From Flavisolibacter ginsengisoli DSM 18119 (GTDB taxonomy: Bacteria; Bacteroidota; Bacteroidia; Chitinophagales; Chitinophagaceae): a stretch of DNA of 52,268 bases. The position numbers and the translations under genes were made by a program. Positions 35,576 to 44,765 of this stretch are shown one piece after another. Under the pieces are notes generated by a model, which saw only the letters and a list, made by a program, of their open reading frames with translations, ran no database searches and was not told where the DNA came from. Location: the NCBI RefSeq assembly GCF_900129295.1, contig NZ_FQUU01000024.1, forward strand, positions 1-52,268. Reading direction: 5' to 3'. Numbering within the stretch: the first letter of the stretch is position 1; each line of letters begins with the position of its first letter.

Positions 35576-38371
35576 TTACGCAACTAGTTCTACATTCAAT
35601 TCCTTAATAATCTCCTCTGTCTCTTCCCCAAACAACTGCCACATTTTTCCCAATCCACCCTGCTTATTGAAAGGATCCAGTTCAAAATCTTCCTTGTCAA
35701 GGTGAAAAGAGCCGGCAATGTAATCCTTTATCATGCGCAGCCATTGCACCTGTGCTTCGGAGTACTTCAGCGTACCTGCCTGCTTTTTAAAGATCCAGTC
35801 CTGGAAGTTGCGGTCCACGGTTTTATCAAAAGCCGTAAGGCTGCTATCCATACCACTCACCTTGCGCACCAGGGCCACCAGAGCCATGAGTTCATTCTTC
35901 GGCTGGCCGTTCACTTTTTCCAGTTGCTCATAGGCCTTCCACACCTGCAGGGGCGCCAGCATAGGCTTGTTCATCTTGATGGTTTCCACCAGGTCCTTCA
36001 GCATCTTGTAGGAAAGCTCGCGCCTGCGGTAGGGCTGCGCATAAAATACCTGCAGTGCTGTGATCTCAGTTTTATGCTCCTCTATCCAATGGGTGAAATC
36101 ATGTATGATGCTCTCGGCAGCAACTTTATTGTCCTTCACCCAGCCAATATTTTGTATCTCGTCCAGGTTGATATGATCTATGTACTGGTCATATTTTTTA
36201 CGAACATCAATCACATAGTTGCGCAACTCCCAGCTATTGAAAATAGAAGTGGCCTGTTCCACCAGTTCTGATTGCTTCTTGGTATAAATGGCTTCCTGCT
36301 CTTCCACCGTAGCATAGGGATGCTCCTTTTCAATATTACATTTCACCTGCTCTATCGTATCTGCATCATAGGCATTCAGCAGGTCCTTCACCACGCTGTT
36401 GATGCTTTTGCCCCCAGCTTTCTCCGCAAAGGCAGCTTTCTCCTTTTCGTTGATCTGCTTGTCCAGCCGTATCAGCCTGTTGGCTAAAGTGCTCAGCATC
36501 TCTTCTTCCTTATTGCCCATGGCAATGCCTTCCAGCACTTCTTTCAGGCTCATGCCCGGCTTCTTTTCCATGGGCCGGCTATCGGTCTTCTGGCTCTTCT
36601 CCACCCCAATGGCGTCAATGATCACAAAATGGTCCTTGGTGTATTTGGCGGCGGGAGTGCCCGTGCTTCTCAATTCATCCAGGCTGCAGGTACGGGTGCC
36701 ACGTCCCTTCATCTGCTCGTAATAGCTGCGGCTTTTCACGTCCCGCATAAAGAGCAATACTTCCAGCGGGCGTATGTCCGTACCCGTGGCTATCATATCT
36801 ACCGTCACGGCAATCCGCGGGTAATAGCTCATTCTGAATTGCTGTAATACTGTCTTGGGGTCTTCTTTTTCTTCTCCTTCCGCTGTGCGGTAGGTGATCT
36901 TTTTACAGAACTTGTTCTCCTCGGCAAACTCCCTGCGCACTATATTAATGATATCATCGGCATGGCTGTCGCTCTTGGCGAAGATTAGGGTCTTGGGTAC
37001 TTCAAAATTCCCGTCCTTGTCCACCCTGTCGGGAAACATTACTGGCAACTGGTCCCTCACGGCCTGTATGATCAACTGGATCTGGTTAGGATTGACCACC
37101 TTATCATCCAGTTGCTTGGCACTGTACTCTACATCCTCATCCAACTGGTTCCAGAATTTCTTCCTTGTCAGCTTTTCCCGCCTGTCTATATATTCACCCA
37201 GCGAAAGCTTCGCGCCTTCTTTGGTGATCTTTGTCTGTATCTCGAAAACATTATAAGGTACAAGCACCCCATCTTCCACCGCCTTCTTGTAGCCATAATC
37301 AGAAACAATGTTCTTTTCAAAATAGCCAAACGTGCGGTTATCCGGAGTAGCAGTTAAACCAATTTGAAAAGCATCAAAATAATCCAGCACCTGTTTCCAG
37401 AGGTTGTATATACTCTGGTGGCATTCGTCTATCACAATGAAGTCAAAGAATTCCATCGGCACCTTCTGGTTATACACCACGGGCATGGGTTCTTTGGGCT
37501 TCCATTTTTTGGAAGCGGGATCTTCTTCCTCATCACGTTCGTCCAGTTCTGTTCCTTTCAATATGGAATACAGTCGCTGAATGGTGCTGATATATACCTG
37601 GCTGTCTGGTGGAATAAAGGAGCTACTCAAGCGGGTAACGCCATAGAGCTCAGGAAAGAGGCGGTTATCATCCTGTGGTTCATAGCGTTTGAATTCCTGC
37701 TCCGCCTGTTCACCCAGGTTGCGCGTATTCACCAGGAACAATACCCGCTTTGCCCTGGCAAATTTCAATAAGCGGTAAATGGATGTAATGGCCGTAAAGG
37801 TCTTACCCGAACCCGTAGCCATCTGCACCAGGGCCTTGGGCCTGTTCTCCCGGAAAGACTTTTCCAGGTTAGTTATGGCTGTTACCTGGCAGTCCCGCAG
37901 CCCATCAGGTTGCAGGACAGGGATATTGTGAACTCTCTTTCTTAGGGTTTCAGCTTCCCGCAGCAAATACTCAAATGTTTGCGGCCGGTGAAAAGTAAAT
38001 ACCGGTCTTGAGCGGGGCTTGGGATCGCGGTAATCCGTAAAGCGTGTCACATCGCCCGTGCTCTCATATACAAAGGGCAGCGGGTCGTTGTTGATGTATT
38101 TCAGTTTGGCCTGTGCATATTCCACCGACTGTTCCTCGTGCATGGTCAGCCGAACGCCTTCTTCTTCCCGCTTGGCTTCAATCAGTCCCACAGGCCTGCC
38201 ATCTACAAAGAGTACATAATCGGCTGGTCCCACATTGGTCTGGTATTCACAAACGGCCACGCCAGGGCCGGCGCGAAGGTTGATATGTTTTTTGTCCTGC
38301 ACAATCCAGCCACAGGCAGTCAACTGCTTGTCGATCTCATCCCGGGCAATCTGTTCAGGGTTTTGGTTCAT
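35576..38371 (-). CDS. hsdR: Type I restriction-modification system, restriction subunit R (EcoEI-type)
   Basis: The 931-aa protein is a full HsdR. The N-terminal nuclease domain has PADYVLF with Asp51 and GLIEAK with Glu65/Lys67, a PD-(D/E)XK core. The translocase follows with Walker A MATGSGKTF (Lys191), DECH (316-319) and LTATP. The C-terminal EcoEI-like domain completes the protein. It cleaves unmodified DNA at a distance after ATP-driven translocation. It is the first gene of the operon, with host-like composition. On the minus strand a TATACTTG (38401-38408), one mismatch from TAnnTTTG, lies about 30 bp upstream as a weak promoter candidate. Confidence 0.96.
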   Translation of the reverse strand: MNQNPEQIARDEIDKQLTACGWIVQDKKHINLRAGPGVAVCEYQTNVGPADYVLFVDGRPVGLIEAKREEEGVRLTMHEEQSVEYAQAKLKYINNDPLPFVYESTGDVTRFTDYRDPKPRSRPVFTFHRPQTFEYLLREAETLRKRVHNIPVLQPDGLRDCQVTAITNLEKSFRENRPKALVQMATGSGKTFTAITSIYRLLKFARAKRVLFLVNTRNLGEQAEQEFKRYEPQDDNRLFPELYGVTRLSSSFIPPDSQVYISTIQRLYSILKGTELDERDEEEDPASKKWKPKEPMPVVYNQKVPMEFFDFIVIDECHQSIYNLWKQVLDYFDAFQIGLTATPDNRTFGYFEKNIVSDYGYKKAVEDGVLVPYNVFEIQTKITKEGAKLSLGEYIDRREKLTRKKFWNQLDEDVEYSAKQLDDKVVNPNQIQLIIQAVRDQLPVMFPDRVDKDGNFEVPKTLIFAKSDSHADDIINIVRREFAEENKFCKKITYRTAEGEEKEDPKTVLQQFRMSYYPRIAVTVDMIATGTDIRPLEVLLFMRDVKSRSYYEQMKGRGTRTCSLDELRSTGTPAAKYTKDHFVIIDAIGVEKSQKTDSRPMEKKPGMSLKEVLEGIAMGNKEEEMLSTLANRLIRLDKQINEKEKAAFAEKAGGKSINSVVKDLLNAYDADTIEQVKCNIEKEHPYATVEEQEAIYTKKQSELVEQATSIFNSWELRNYVIDVRKKYDQYIDHINLDEIQNIGWVKDNKVAAESIIHDFTHWIEEHKTEITALQVFYAQPYRRRELSYKMLKDLVETIKMNKPMLAPLQVWKAYEQLEKVNGQPKNELMALVALVRKVSGMDSSLTAFDKTVDRNFQDWIFKKQAGTLKYSEAQVQWLRMIKDYIAGSFHLDKEDFELDPFNKQGGLGKMWQLFGEETEEIIKELNVELVA

Positions 38372-38470
38372 TAGCGGCTACCTAAAGCAAACAAAGGTCA
38401 CAAGTATAGGCATTATTATTAATGTTTCCTATTAGCGTGAGGAAAATCAGTTGAAAAGAGAAGGAACCAC

Positions 38471-38538
38471 GGAGTCAGGGCGACAGGGAGAGGCACAGAG
38501 AAAGGAGTCGGGAATCAGGAGTCTGTAGTCTGTAGCCA
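38471..38538. repeat. Extragenic word cluster (GGAGTCGGGAATCAGGAGTC type)
   Basis: Tandem variants of GGAGTCNNGGAGTC. The reverse complement recurs at about 49066-49090, and similar words occur at 12041-12075. It is part of the 930-bp gene-free spacer 38372-39301. Confidence 0.55.
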
Positions 38539-38784
38539 GTGTCAATATAGCAGATGTAGCTTTTGGGTATATAGATGCTATAGCTGGTGCATAGTTCCTG
38601 TATGGCAAGTGCCTACATATAGCATAACTAATGCATGGGGAGTGCATGAAATTCGTATTTCTTCTATTATGTAAAAGTTTTGATAGCGTCTGTCTGATTT
38701 ATGTCTCCTTGCAATTACCACTCTATGAACTGCCTGGCTGCTACCTACCTGAAGTATAGCTGGCCCCTATCAACTCCCTACCTG

Positions 38785-38825
38785 CGGTATAGATACTGCG
38801 TGATGATCACGCAGTATCTATACCG
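38785..38825. repeat. Perfect 41-nt palindrome (20-bp arms, 1-nt centre)
   Basis: The arm starting CGGTATAGATACTGCGTGAT at 38785-38804 is the exact reverse complement of 38806-38825; position 38805 is a single G. Flanking sequence repeats shorter fragments such as GGTATACC and GTTGGTATGC. It lies upstream of the defence operon in a spacer without genes. Confidence 0.9.
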
Positions 38826-39061
38826 TTGGTATGCTGTTGGTATACCTTTGCTATGCTTCACCCTGGCTGTAACCAATATGGAAACTTAGCCTGTCTGCAT
38901 TGATTACCAGCTCCTTACATAGTTATTGAATTACTTTGGTTACAGGTTGACTACCTGATAGTGACTGAGATAAACCGTTGATAAAGCGCCATTTGTAAGT
39001 GTTTATTCTTTATGATTTAGGTTGATGAAGCTCCAATAGTACAATGGTCACCTATGTGGTT

Positions 39062-39091
39062 GCCACAGATGCTTCCTACGTCAGCATGACA
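39062..39091 (-). repeat. Right-end repeat variant of the GIY-YIG family
   Basis: GCCACAGATGCTTCCTACGT followed by CAGCATGACA resembles copies B and D with compensating changes in the two arms. It is preceded by CACCTATGTGGTTG and followed by CAGTACTATTATCGAAGA, matching the inner and outer flanks of copies B and D. No gene is attached. Confidence 0.6.
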
Positions 39092-39301
39092 GAGGGAAAA
39101 TGTAGGTTGGTTGCAGACAGTACTATTATCGAAGATTATTTAGTTCTCAAATTGGTTTCAACGCCATGGAGAAGAATTATGGTTAATATATAATAGGCTT
39201 GTACCTGATCACAATTTCATGTGTCAAAGCATGACAGGGTCTACATGTGTATGATATTAGTTACTACCATAGCAACTATCAAAATACATCCGGGAAATCT
39301 A

Positions 39302-39796
39302 TTAATTATGTAATCCTGATCCTGATCCCAGGTGCATCCAGAACAACCTTGCACAGGCAACGGCATCGGATATGGCATCATGATGATTCAACTCTATGCG
39401 GTACTGCTGGCAAAGAAGGGATAGCTTTTTGCCATAGAGGCGGTAGGTACAATGCGTTTGGTATTGCGGAATGGGAATACGGTAGTGTGAAAGCGTTTGC
39501 TACAGGCAGCTATTATCAAAGGCCATATTATGCGCTACCAGGTGCTGGCCGGCAATATAATGTTCCAGTGCCCACCACACTTTATCAAAGGGCAGTGCCG
39601 AGGCAGTCATGCGAGGCGTGATGCCATGCACGTCAATATTGTATTTTGAATATTCATTGCCCGGCGGACGCACCAGTAAATTTACCTGGTCCACCACCTC
39701 GCCCCTGATCACACGCACCAGGCCTACCTGGCAAATGCTGTTGCGCCGGCCGGTGGCCGTTTCAAAATCTATGGCAGTAAAAGCATTCTTAGGCAT
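39302..39796 (-). pseudogene. 3'-5' exonuclease (DnaQ/RNase T-like), broken by one in-frame TAG
   Basis: The first 98 codons encode a DEDD-type exonuclease start: AIDFETATG with the first Asp and Glu, and HNMAFD. The frame then meets TAG at 39500-39502. Past that stop the same frame continues for about 65 codons with family-like sequence: HYRIPIPQYQTHCTYRLYGKKLSLLCQQY and LNHHDAISDAVACARLF, with the last acidic motif, ending at TAA 39302. Only one base change or suppressed stop separates it from an intact 164-aa protein, so the break looks recent or could be a sequencing error. The stop removes the last catalytic Asp. Confidence 0.75.
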
Positions 39797-39913
39797 CTGG
39801 TGGTGGCAAGTGGTTGTGCCGGCAAAGAAAGTAATTTAAGTACAATGTCCATGGATTGTCCAGGAGATTTTTCCCCTTACCATCATCACTCCTGCTCATT
39901 CATTTAGTATGGA

Positions 39914-42574
39914 CTACTTCAGGAACCTGTAAGTAGCTTTTACCAGGAAGCTATTCCTGGCCTTGCTGGCAAAGGCATTGTCAAATAGGCTTTTGGCCAG
40001 TGGTGTATCCAGGTCAGAAAAAGCATCGGGGGTATTTCCCTGCGACCATACCAGGTAAAACTCAGACCCCGGCTTATACTCCCACCGAACAACCAGGTTT
40101 GACCGGAATTGCACGAAATTAAAATCGGGCTTATCAAAGCTGTAATCAGGAACGCCATCCCCGTTTTCATCCACCATCCATTTGCCAGTGCCATCGCTAA
40201 CCGGTGCCGGGGTGAATATATGGAAGCGGTCTTCGTATTTAGCAGCCAGGGGATTGGAAACATAGGCAAAATGATCATACAGGGGACGCGTGATATAGGG
40301 CTGTCCATAATATTGCAGGGTGAGCTCCGGCGTGATGTTATAACTCAGTCTACCGGTGAAGCGTAGGGTCTTTTGGCGTACCTCACCCACAATAGTCCTG
40401 GAAAGATTGTTATAACTGGCACTGCTTACAAATTGATCCTGGCGTCGCCAGTAATAGGAATAGTTGCCGCTAATACTAAAATTGAAAGCATTGACCGGTT
40501 GAAAGTTGATGGAAAGACCCAGCTCATGATCTCTTACCGTGTTTTTAGCGCCCCATGCATTGAATACACTCAGGCTGGCATAGACCTTTTTACGGTAATC
40601 ACTATTCAGGTACACATTGTGCATGAGTGCTGCCGGCCTGCGTAAGGACGAAGCTCCTCTTAAGGCATTGTTTGAAATATCATAACTATTCCAGGTCAGT
40701 CCTGTTCCTGTTTGCCAGTTGCTTTTGAAAGTGGCATGCGAATTAAAGTTGAAAGCCTGGTAAATAAACTTGCCGCTGTAATCCCATTTTGACCAGTGGT
40801 TGTAGTTGAGGCGTGCAGTACGGAAAACCGAGAACGGTCTTTGAAAATGAAGTCCCATCCAGGTGAAATGATTGATCTCATTGGAGGTGAGCATAAACCC
40901 GATATCATTCAATTCCAGTTGTGGAGAGCGCAGGGTGACACCTGTCTCAAAGCGGAACACCTGCCCGTACTTACCCATATTGCCACCACTCTTTCCAAAG
41001 CGGATGGTACCGCCTGTGCCTGTGAGCGCAGTACGGCTGCTGTCTACCGATACCTCGGAGGCCCCGCTGCGTTGGAAAAGGTGCTCAAAGCCTGTCTGGG
41101 TTTGCAGGATAGATTCTTTGCTGCCCTGCACATGACTGAATACAATATTGCCACGGATGTACCAGGTGCGGTTCTTCCAGAATTGCAGGAAATCCAGCCC
41201 TCCTGTATAGGCGCTGCGGTTAAGCAGGTCATCCAGGCCATGCTCACGATTAACACCCGTGATGATACCTCCAAGAACGGTATTGCCCGACTTACTGTCT
41301 TTTTGCAGGCGACCCACAAAATAATTGGTCAGGGGTTCCACCAGTTCTTTTCTTCTATCGCCATTATGATCTATGGTTCCCTGTTCCCGTTGGGTGATGC
41401 TCTCCAGTACCCCAATGCTCCAGCCCTGCTTTGTTTTACCACTGAATTTGGCTGCTCCCAATATGGAGGTATTCTGGGGCAGGTCGGCATATTCGCCGCT
41501 GTTCAGGTTCACAAAGCCATGAGGTGAGCCACCAATGCGGCGTGAATAAAATAACAGGTCCGCATCATAATCGCCGCCAGCTTGCGAGCCCGTAAGCTGG
41601 TAGTCAAAGATGTTCCTGCTTTCAATAAAGAAGGGTCTCCTTTCCTGGAAGTAATTCTGGAAACCGTCTATGCGTACCTGTGAGGGATCTGCCTCCACCT
41701 GCCCGAAATCAGGGTTGATGGTAAAGTCCAGTATCAGGTCATTGGTCACGGCCAGTTTGCCATCAAGTCCTCCTGTTAGTTTGCTGTCAGACCCTTTGGC
41801 AAAGGGGTTGCCGGGTTCTTTTTTATACGTGTCTGCCTGGGCAATGATGTAGGGCGCTATTTCTACCTGGCGGTGCATAGGTATGTTCTTCAACCCATGC
41901 AACTCACCAAAAGCACTGACCCATACGCCGGAGTTCTGTGGTATGTATTGCCAGTTGGAGCGCTCCTCTTTACGCAATATGCGGCGGGTGACCTGGAAGC
42001 CCCAGACCTTATCGGTCTCATTGCCATAGCGCAACTGGCTCAGGGGGATCTTTACTTCCCCTGTCCATCCTTTATCATCAATATGAGTTTTGGCAAACCA
42101 GATAGGGTTCCAGCTGGCATCCCAGTTATTGCCATCGCTGGATATAAATTCATCGCTGCGCACACCGGAGACCGAGAGGGTAAAGGAAAAACCAGTACGT
42201 AGGTCGTGGTAGCTGTCAATGTTGATCTCTACCCAGTCGCCGGGGAATTCATCCCTGCGGCCCATGCGTTTGTCAATAGAGTCGGGCGACTTGTCAAGGC
42301 ATTGATAGGCGATGTATAAAAACTGGGCATCATAGAGTATCTTAAAATTGGTTTGCTGGGAAGGAGCATGTCCTTCATTGGGCTGGTTCTGAATAAAATC
42401 ACCACCCCATTCCACTGCGTTCCAGGCTTCTTCCGAAGGAATACCATCCAGTGTTATCGTACCATTGAGCTGGCTGGTGAAATATTTCTTTTTGGGGATA
42501 ATAGTATCTTTCTTCTGAGCCTGTAAAGACAGTCCGATCAGCAACAGCAAGAATACCAGCTGGCAGTTTTTCAT
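39914..42574 (-). CDS. DUF5916 / carbohydrate-binding family 9-like surface protein
   Basis: This protein of about 886 aa has a signal peptide (QLVFLLLLIGLSLQAQ). A CBM9-like domain follows, with ITLDGIPSEEAWNAVEW and DEFPGDWVEINIDSYHD. A long DUF5916 region, probably an outer-membrane barrel, completes the protein and ends NSFLVKATYRFL. Members are surface proteins of Bacteroidota often linked to polymer or peptide uptake, but the role is unproven. A 16-nt dyad at 42589-42604 lies just upstream of the start. Confidence 0.88.
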   Translation of the reverse strand: MKNCQLVFLLLLIGLSLQAQKKDTIIPKKKYFTSQLNGTITLDGIPSEEAWNAVEWGGDFIQNQPNEGHAPSQQTNFKILYDAQFLYIAYQCLDKSPDSIDKRMGRRDEFPGDWVEINIDSYHDLRTGFSFTLSVSGVRSDEFISSDGNNWDASWNPIWFAKTHIDDKGWTGEVKIPLSQLRYGNETDKVWGFQVTRRILRKEERSNWQYIPQNSGVWVSAFGELHGLKNIPMHRQVEIAPYIIAQADTYKKEPGNPFAKGSDSKLTGGLDGKLAVTNDLILDFTINPDFGQVEADPSQVRIDGFQNYFQERRPFFIESRNIFDYQLTGSQAGGDYDADLLFYSRRIGGSPHGFVNLNSGEYADLPQNTSILGAAKFSGKTKQGWSIGVLESITQREQGTIDHNGDRRKELVEPLTNYFVGRLQKDSKSGNTVLGGIITGVNREHGLDDLLNRSAYTGGLDFLQFWKNRTWYIRGNIVFSHVQGSKESILQTQTGFEHLFQRSGASEVSVDSSRTALTGTGGTIRFGKSGGNMGKYGQVFRFETGVTLRSPQLELNDIGFMLTSNEINHFTWMGLHFQRPFSVFRTARLNYNHWSKWDYSGKFIYQAFNFNSHATFKSNWQTGTGLTWNSYDISNNALRGASSLRRPAALMHNVYLNSDYRKKVYASLSVFNAWGAKNTVRDHELGLSINFQPVNAFNFSISGNYSYYWRRQDQFVSSASYNNLSRTIVGEVRQKTLRFTGRLSYNITPELTLQYYGQPYITRPLYDHFAYVSNPLAAKYEDRFHIFTPAPVSDGTGKWMVDENGDGVPDYSFDKPDFNFVQFRSNLVVRWEYKPGSEFYLVWSQGNTPDAFSDLDTPLAKSLFDNAFASKARNSFLVKATYRFLK

Positions 42575-42588
42575 ACACAAAGGTTATT

Positions 42589-42604
42589 CATGGTTTAGAC
42601 CATG
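42589..42604 (-). promoter_or_regulatory. Dyad symmetry in front of DUF5916 gene
   Basis: CATGGT / ACCATG with a 4-nt spacer, 14 bp upstream of the start. It could be an operator or a small leader hairpin. Confidence 0.3.
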
Positions 42605-42656
42605 GCAAATATTAATATAACAACGGTTGATATATCCTATTGGCGGAAAAGAAAGA

Positions 42657-42690
42657 AGATGTAATATTTAATATGTAAGATGTAATATTT
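42657..42690. repeat. AT-rich extragenic word (AATATTTAATATGTAAGATG type)
   Basis: Reverse-orientation member of the same word family as 15034-15066. Confidence 0.5.
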
Positions 42691-42719
42691 GGAAGCTTAA
42701 CAGGTAATGCCTCTTTCTA

Positions 42720-43934
42720 TTACAACGTAAACATTCCATCCCTGTAAATGACTTTCTCTGTTCCATCGCGTAACGTCGCAGTAACTGTCCTGTCGGTGGT
42801 GCTGATAATATCAGTATGTACTTTAGGGCAGCTATTGTATCCCATCTCAGCCCATTGCTCCTCTGTTACGGTTGCCATATCGCCGGTAAATGTATCCTTA
42901 TAAGCATTGCCGAGGGCAATATGTGTATTGCCAAATTCACCGCCCCTGTTTTCATCATAGAGCGTGGTGGCCATAAATTGCGTGATCTTCGAATGGCGCT
43001 TATCTGTCAATGAGAATTCACCTACCTTATCTGCATTCTCCTGTGCTATCATTTCCTTTAAGGCATCTTCATTCTCTGTAGCGGAAGAAGCTACCACAAC
43101 ACCATTTTCAAATTGCAGCGACACACCTGATATGCGTTTGCCTGAATAATACAATGGCTGGTTGAAATGGATATGTCCGTTCGTTCCCCTCCAATCGGGC
43201 GAAGTGAAGATCTCAAAGCTTGGTATGTTCTTGCCTCCACCGCTCAACCATTTCCTGTTTTCACCCAATTGTATATACAGGTCTGCATCAACACCCTTGA
43301 TATGCAGCTTGTTAATTGGCAGTGCGTCCAGCTTGTCTTTTATCAGTTCGATCTCCTGCTGCACAGACTTCCATTTGGATACAGGATCATCCTCCCTCAG
43401 GTAACAGGCTTCAATGATCTGTTCCCAGTAGGCTTCCAGGGAAAGTCCTGCTTCGTCAGCCATGGATTGTGTGCCGTAGAGGCAAAGTGACCAGGATAAT
43501 TTTCCTGCCTGTTCCTTTGCTTCACGCATCTTCATGTAAGGAGCACGTGCACTGTTCATCAGGCTGATCTTCGAGGCTGGGATATCTTCCAGGTAATGAA
43601 TATCAGGCTCTGAAATGATAAAGAGTATATGGTCTGTGGCATCAACTATTCCCTTCCAGTAGGGCGTGGCGAAAAAAGCAATCTGCTCCTCCGAACCATT
43701 CTGCAACAGGAAGCGGGCAAGGCTATTGTCCCTTAAGTTGTTGGGTTGATAGTTGGTGATGAGGTTACCACCTGCGGCATAGACCTCTTTGGCCATAGCC
43801 ATGAATAGATCCTTTGTACACTCTTGTCCTACCAGGAAAACCGTATCACCTTTATTGATCCCTTTACCATCGTTCAATGCATAGTGCACCATGACACGGG
43901 CGTATTTCTGTAACAGGCTATCATCAACTTTCAT
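42720..43934 (-). CDS. M29-family aminopeptidase
   Basis: The 404-aa cytoplasmic protein matches M29 (aminopeptidase T/PepS-like) over its length. FLVGQECTKDLFMAMAKEVYAAGG is the N-terminal domain. The C-terminal metal-binding region includes NADKVGEFS (Glu), TTLYDEN..GEFGNTHIALG (His), and the VHTDI motif (His and Asp). These enzymes remove N-terminal residues using a two-metal centre. Length and motifs are complete, so it is probably active. Confidence 0.9.
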   Translation of the reverse strand: MKVDDSLLQKYARVMVHYALNDGKGINKGDTVFLVGQECTKDLFMAMAKEVYAAGGNLITNYQPNNLRDNSLARFLLQNGSEEQIAFFATPYWKGIVDATDHILFIISEPDIHYLEDIPASKISLMNSARAPYMKMREAKEQAGKLSWSLCLYGTQSMADEAGLSLEAYWEQIIEACYLREDDPVSKWKSVQQEIELIKDKLDALPINKLHIKGVDADLYIQLGENRKWLSGGGKNIPSFEIFTSPDWRGTNGHIHFNQPLYYSGKRISGVSLQFENGVVVASSATENEDALKEMIAQENADKVGEFSLTDKRHSKITQFMATTLYDENRGGEFGNTHIALGNAYKDTFTGDMATVTEEQWAEMGYNSCPKVHTDIISTTDRTVTATLRDGTEKVIYRDGMFTL

Positions 43935-44088
43935 TAGTAATCTTTATTAGGCAGACGAAGATAAGCCAGGATGAAAAGATATTATGAGGACTCAAGCCGG
44001 GGCACTGAATGTTGTGATAAACAATAGACGGGGTTTGGAGGCATATGAGTTATAATGCAGTAATAAAACGCAAGGAAAGATTTATCGC

Positions 44089-44562
44089 TTAAAACAAACC
44101 CCAATCATCTTCATACTCATCACGTTTAAAAGTAGCCACCCAGGCACGGAATAATTCCTTGAATTTGTTCAGCGCTTCTTCAATGACTTCCTCATGTTCC
44201 ATTTCGGCTTTATTGGTTAGCACAGCAAAACCAATTTGCTCCCACATTTGACGGCAATTGAAACGGATAAGGGCTGCATTCTCCATTTTAATCTGGTATA
44301 GCGTATCGCCGGATGCACTGATGATCTTTGGTGCAATAACATAAGCATTCTGGTAGATCATGCTTTTCGTACTATGGAACTCGTCCGCTTCTTCCGGTAA
44401 GGTTTCAACAAAGGCCATGACCAGGCCAAATACTTCGCGCCATTGATTGTACAATTTTTCTGCTGCCTGCAGTGTCTCTTTCCATTTCCATGCCTCACTC
44501 TTGTCTATGTTCTGAAACCGGTCTTCCCATTCAGGTAGTGGGTTGAGGTAAGAGATGTCCAT
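44089..44562 (-). CDS. Small cytoplasmic protein, unknown
   Basis: The 157-aa product has no signal or membrane segment and is mostly helical, with WKWKETLQAAEKLYNQWREVFGLVMAFVETLPEEADEFHS. It ends in an acidic EYEDDWGLF tail. The family was not recognised, though the look is of a conserved Bacteroidota helical protein. It stands alone between the M29 gene and a repeat-rich spacer. Confidence 0.6.
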   Translation of the reverse strand: MDISYLNPLPEWEDRFQNIDKSEAWKWKETLQAAEKLYNQWREVFGLVMAFVETLPEEADEFHSTKSMIYQNAYVIAPKIISASGDTLYQIKMENAALIRFNCRQMWEQIGFAVLTNKAEMEHEEVIEEALNKFKELFRAWVATFKRDEYEDDWGLF

Positions 44563-44765
44563 GCTGATAGTTTTTGAAAATGCCGTATTGTAAAATATTT
44601 TTTATTCGTTTCTCTATAAAGCAATGAATTTGTCTATTTGTTTTTATAAAAGGCTGAGGATAACAATTACTAACAGGAAATCCTGGCTCAAAGTAATAAT
44701 TTTATAATGAGTACTGAATGGAGAATAATCTTTAGCGCTTATACGCGGTATACTTTTGAACTGGT

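Noticed and set aside
35702-36271. 189-aa plus-strand frame in hsdR
   Set aside because: Antisense to a conserved coding region, with no family features.
38701-38889. 62-aa plus-strand frame
   Set aside because: Spans the 41-nt palindrome; composition follows the repeats.
39247-39621. 124-aa plus-strand frame
   Set aside because: It overlaps the broken exonuclease antisense and has no recognisable features.
40796-41527. 243-aa plus-strand frame in the DUF5916 gene
   Set aside because: Antisense; a long open frame is expected by chance from the codon bias of the true gene.
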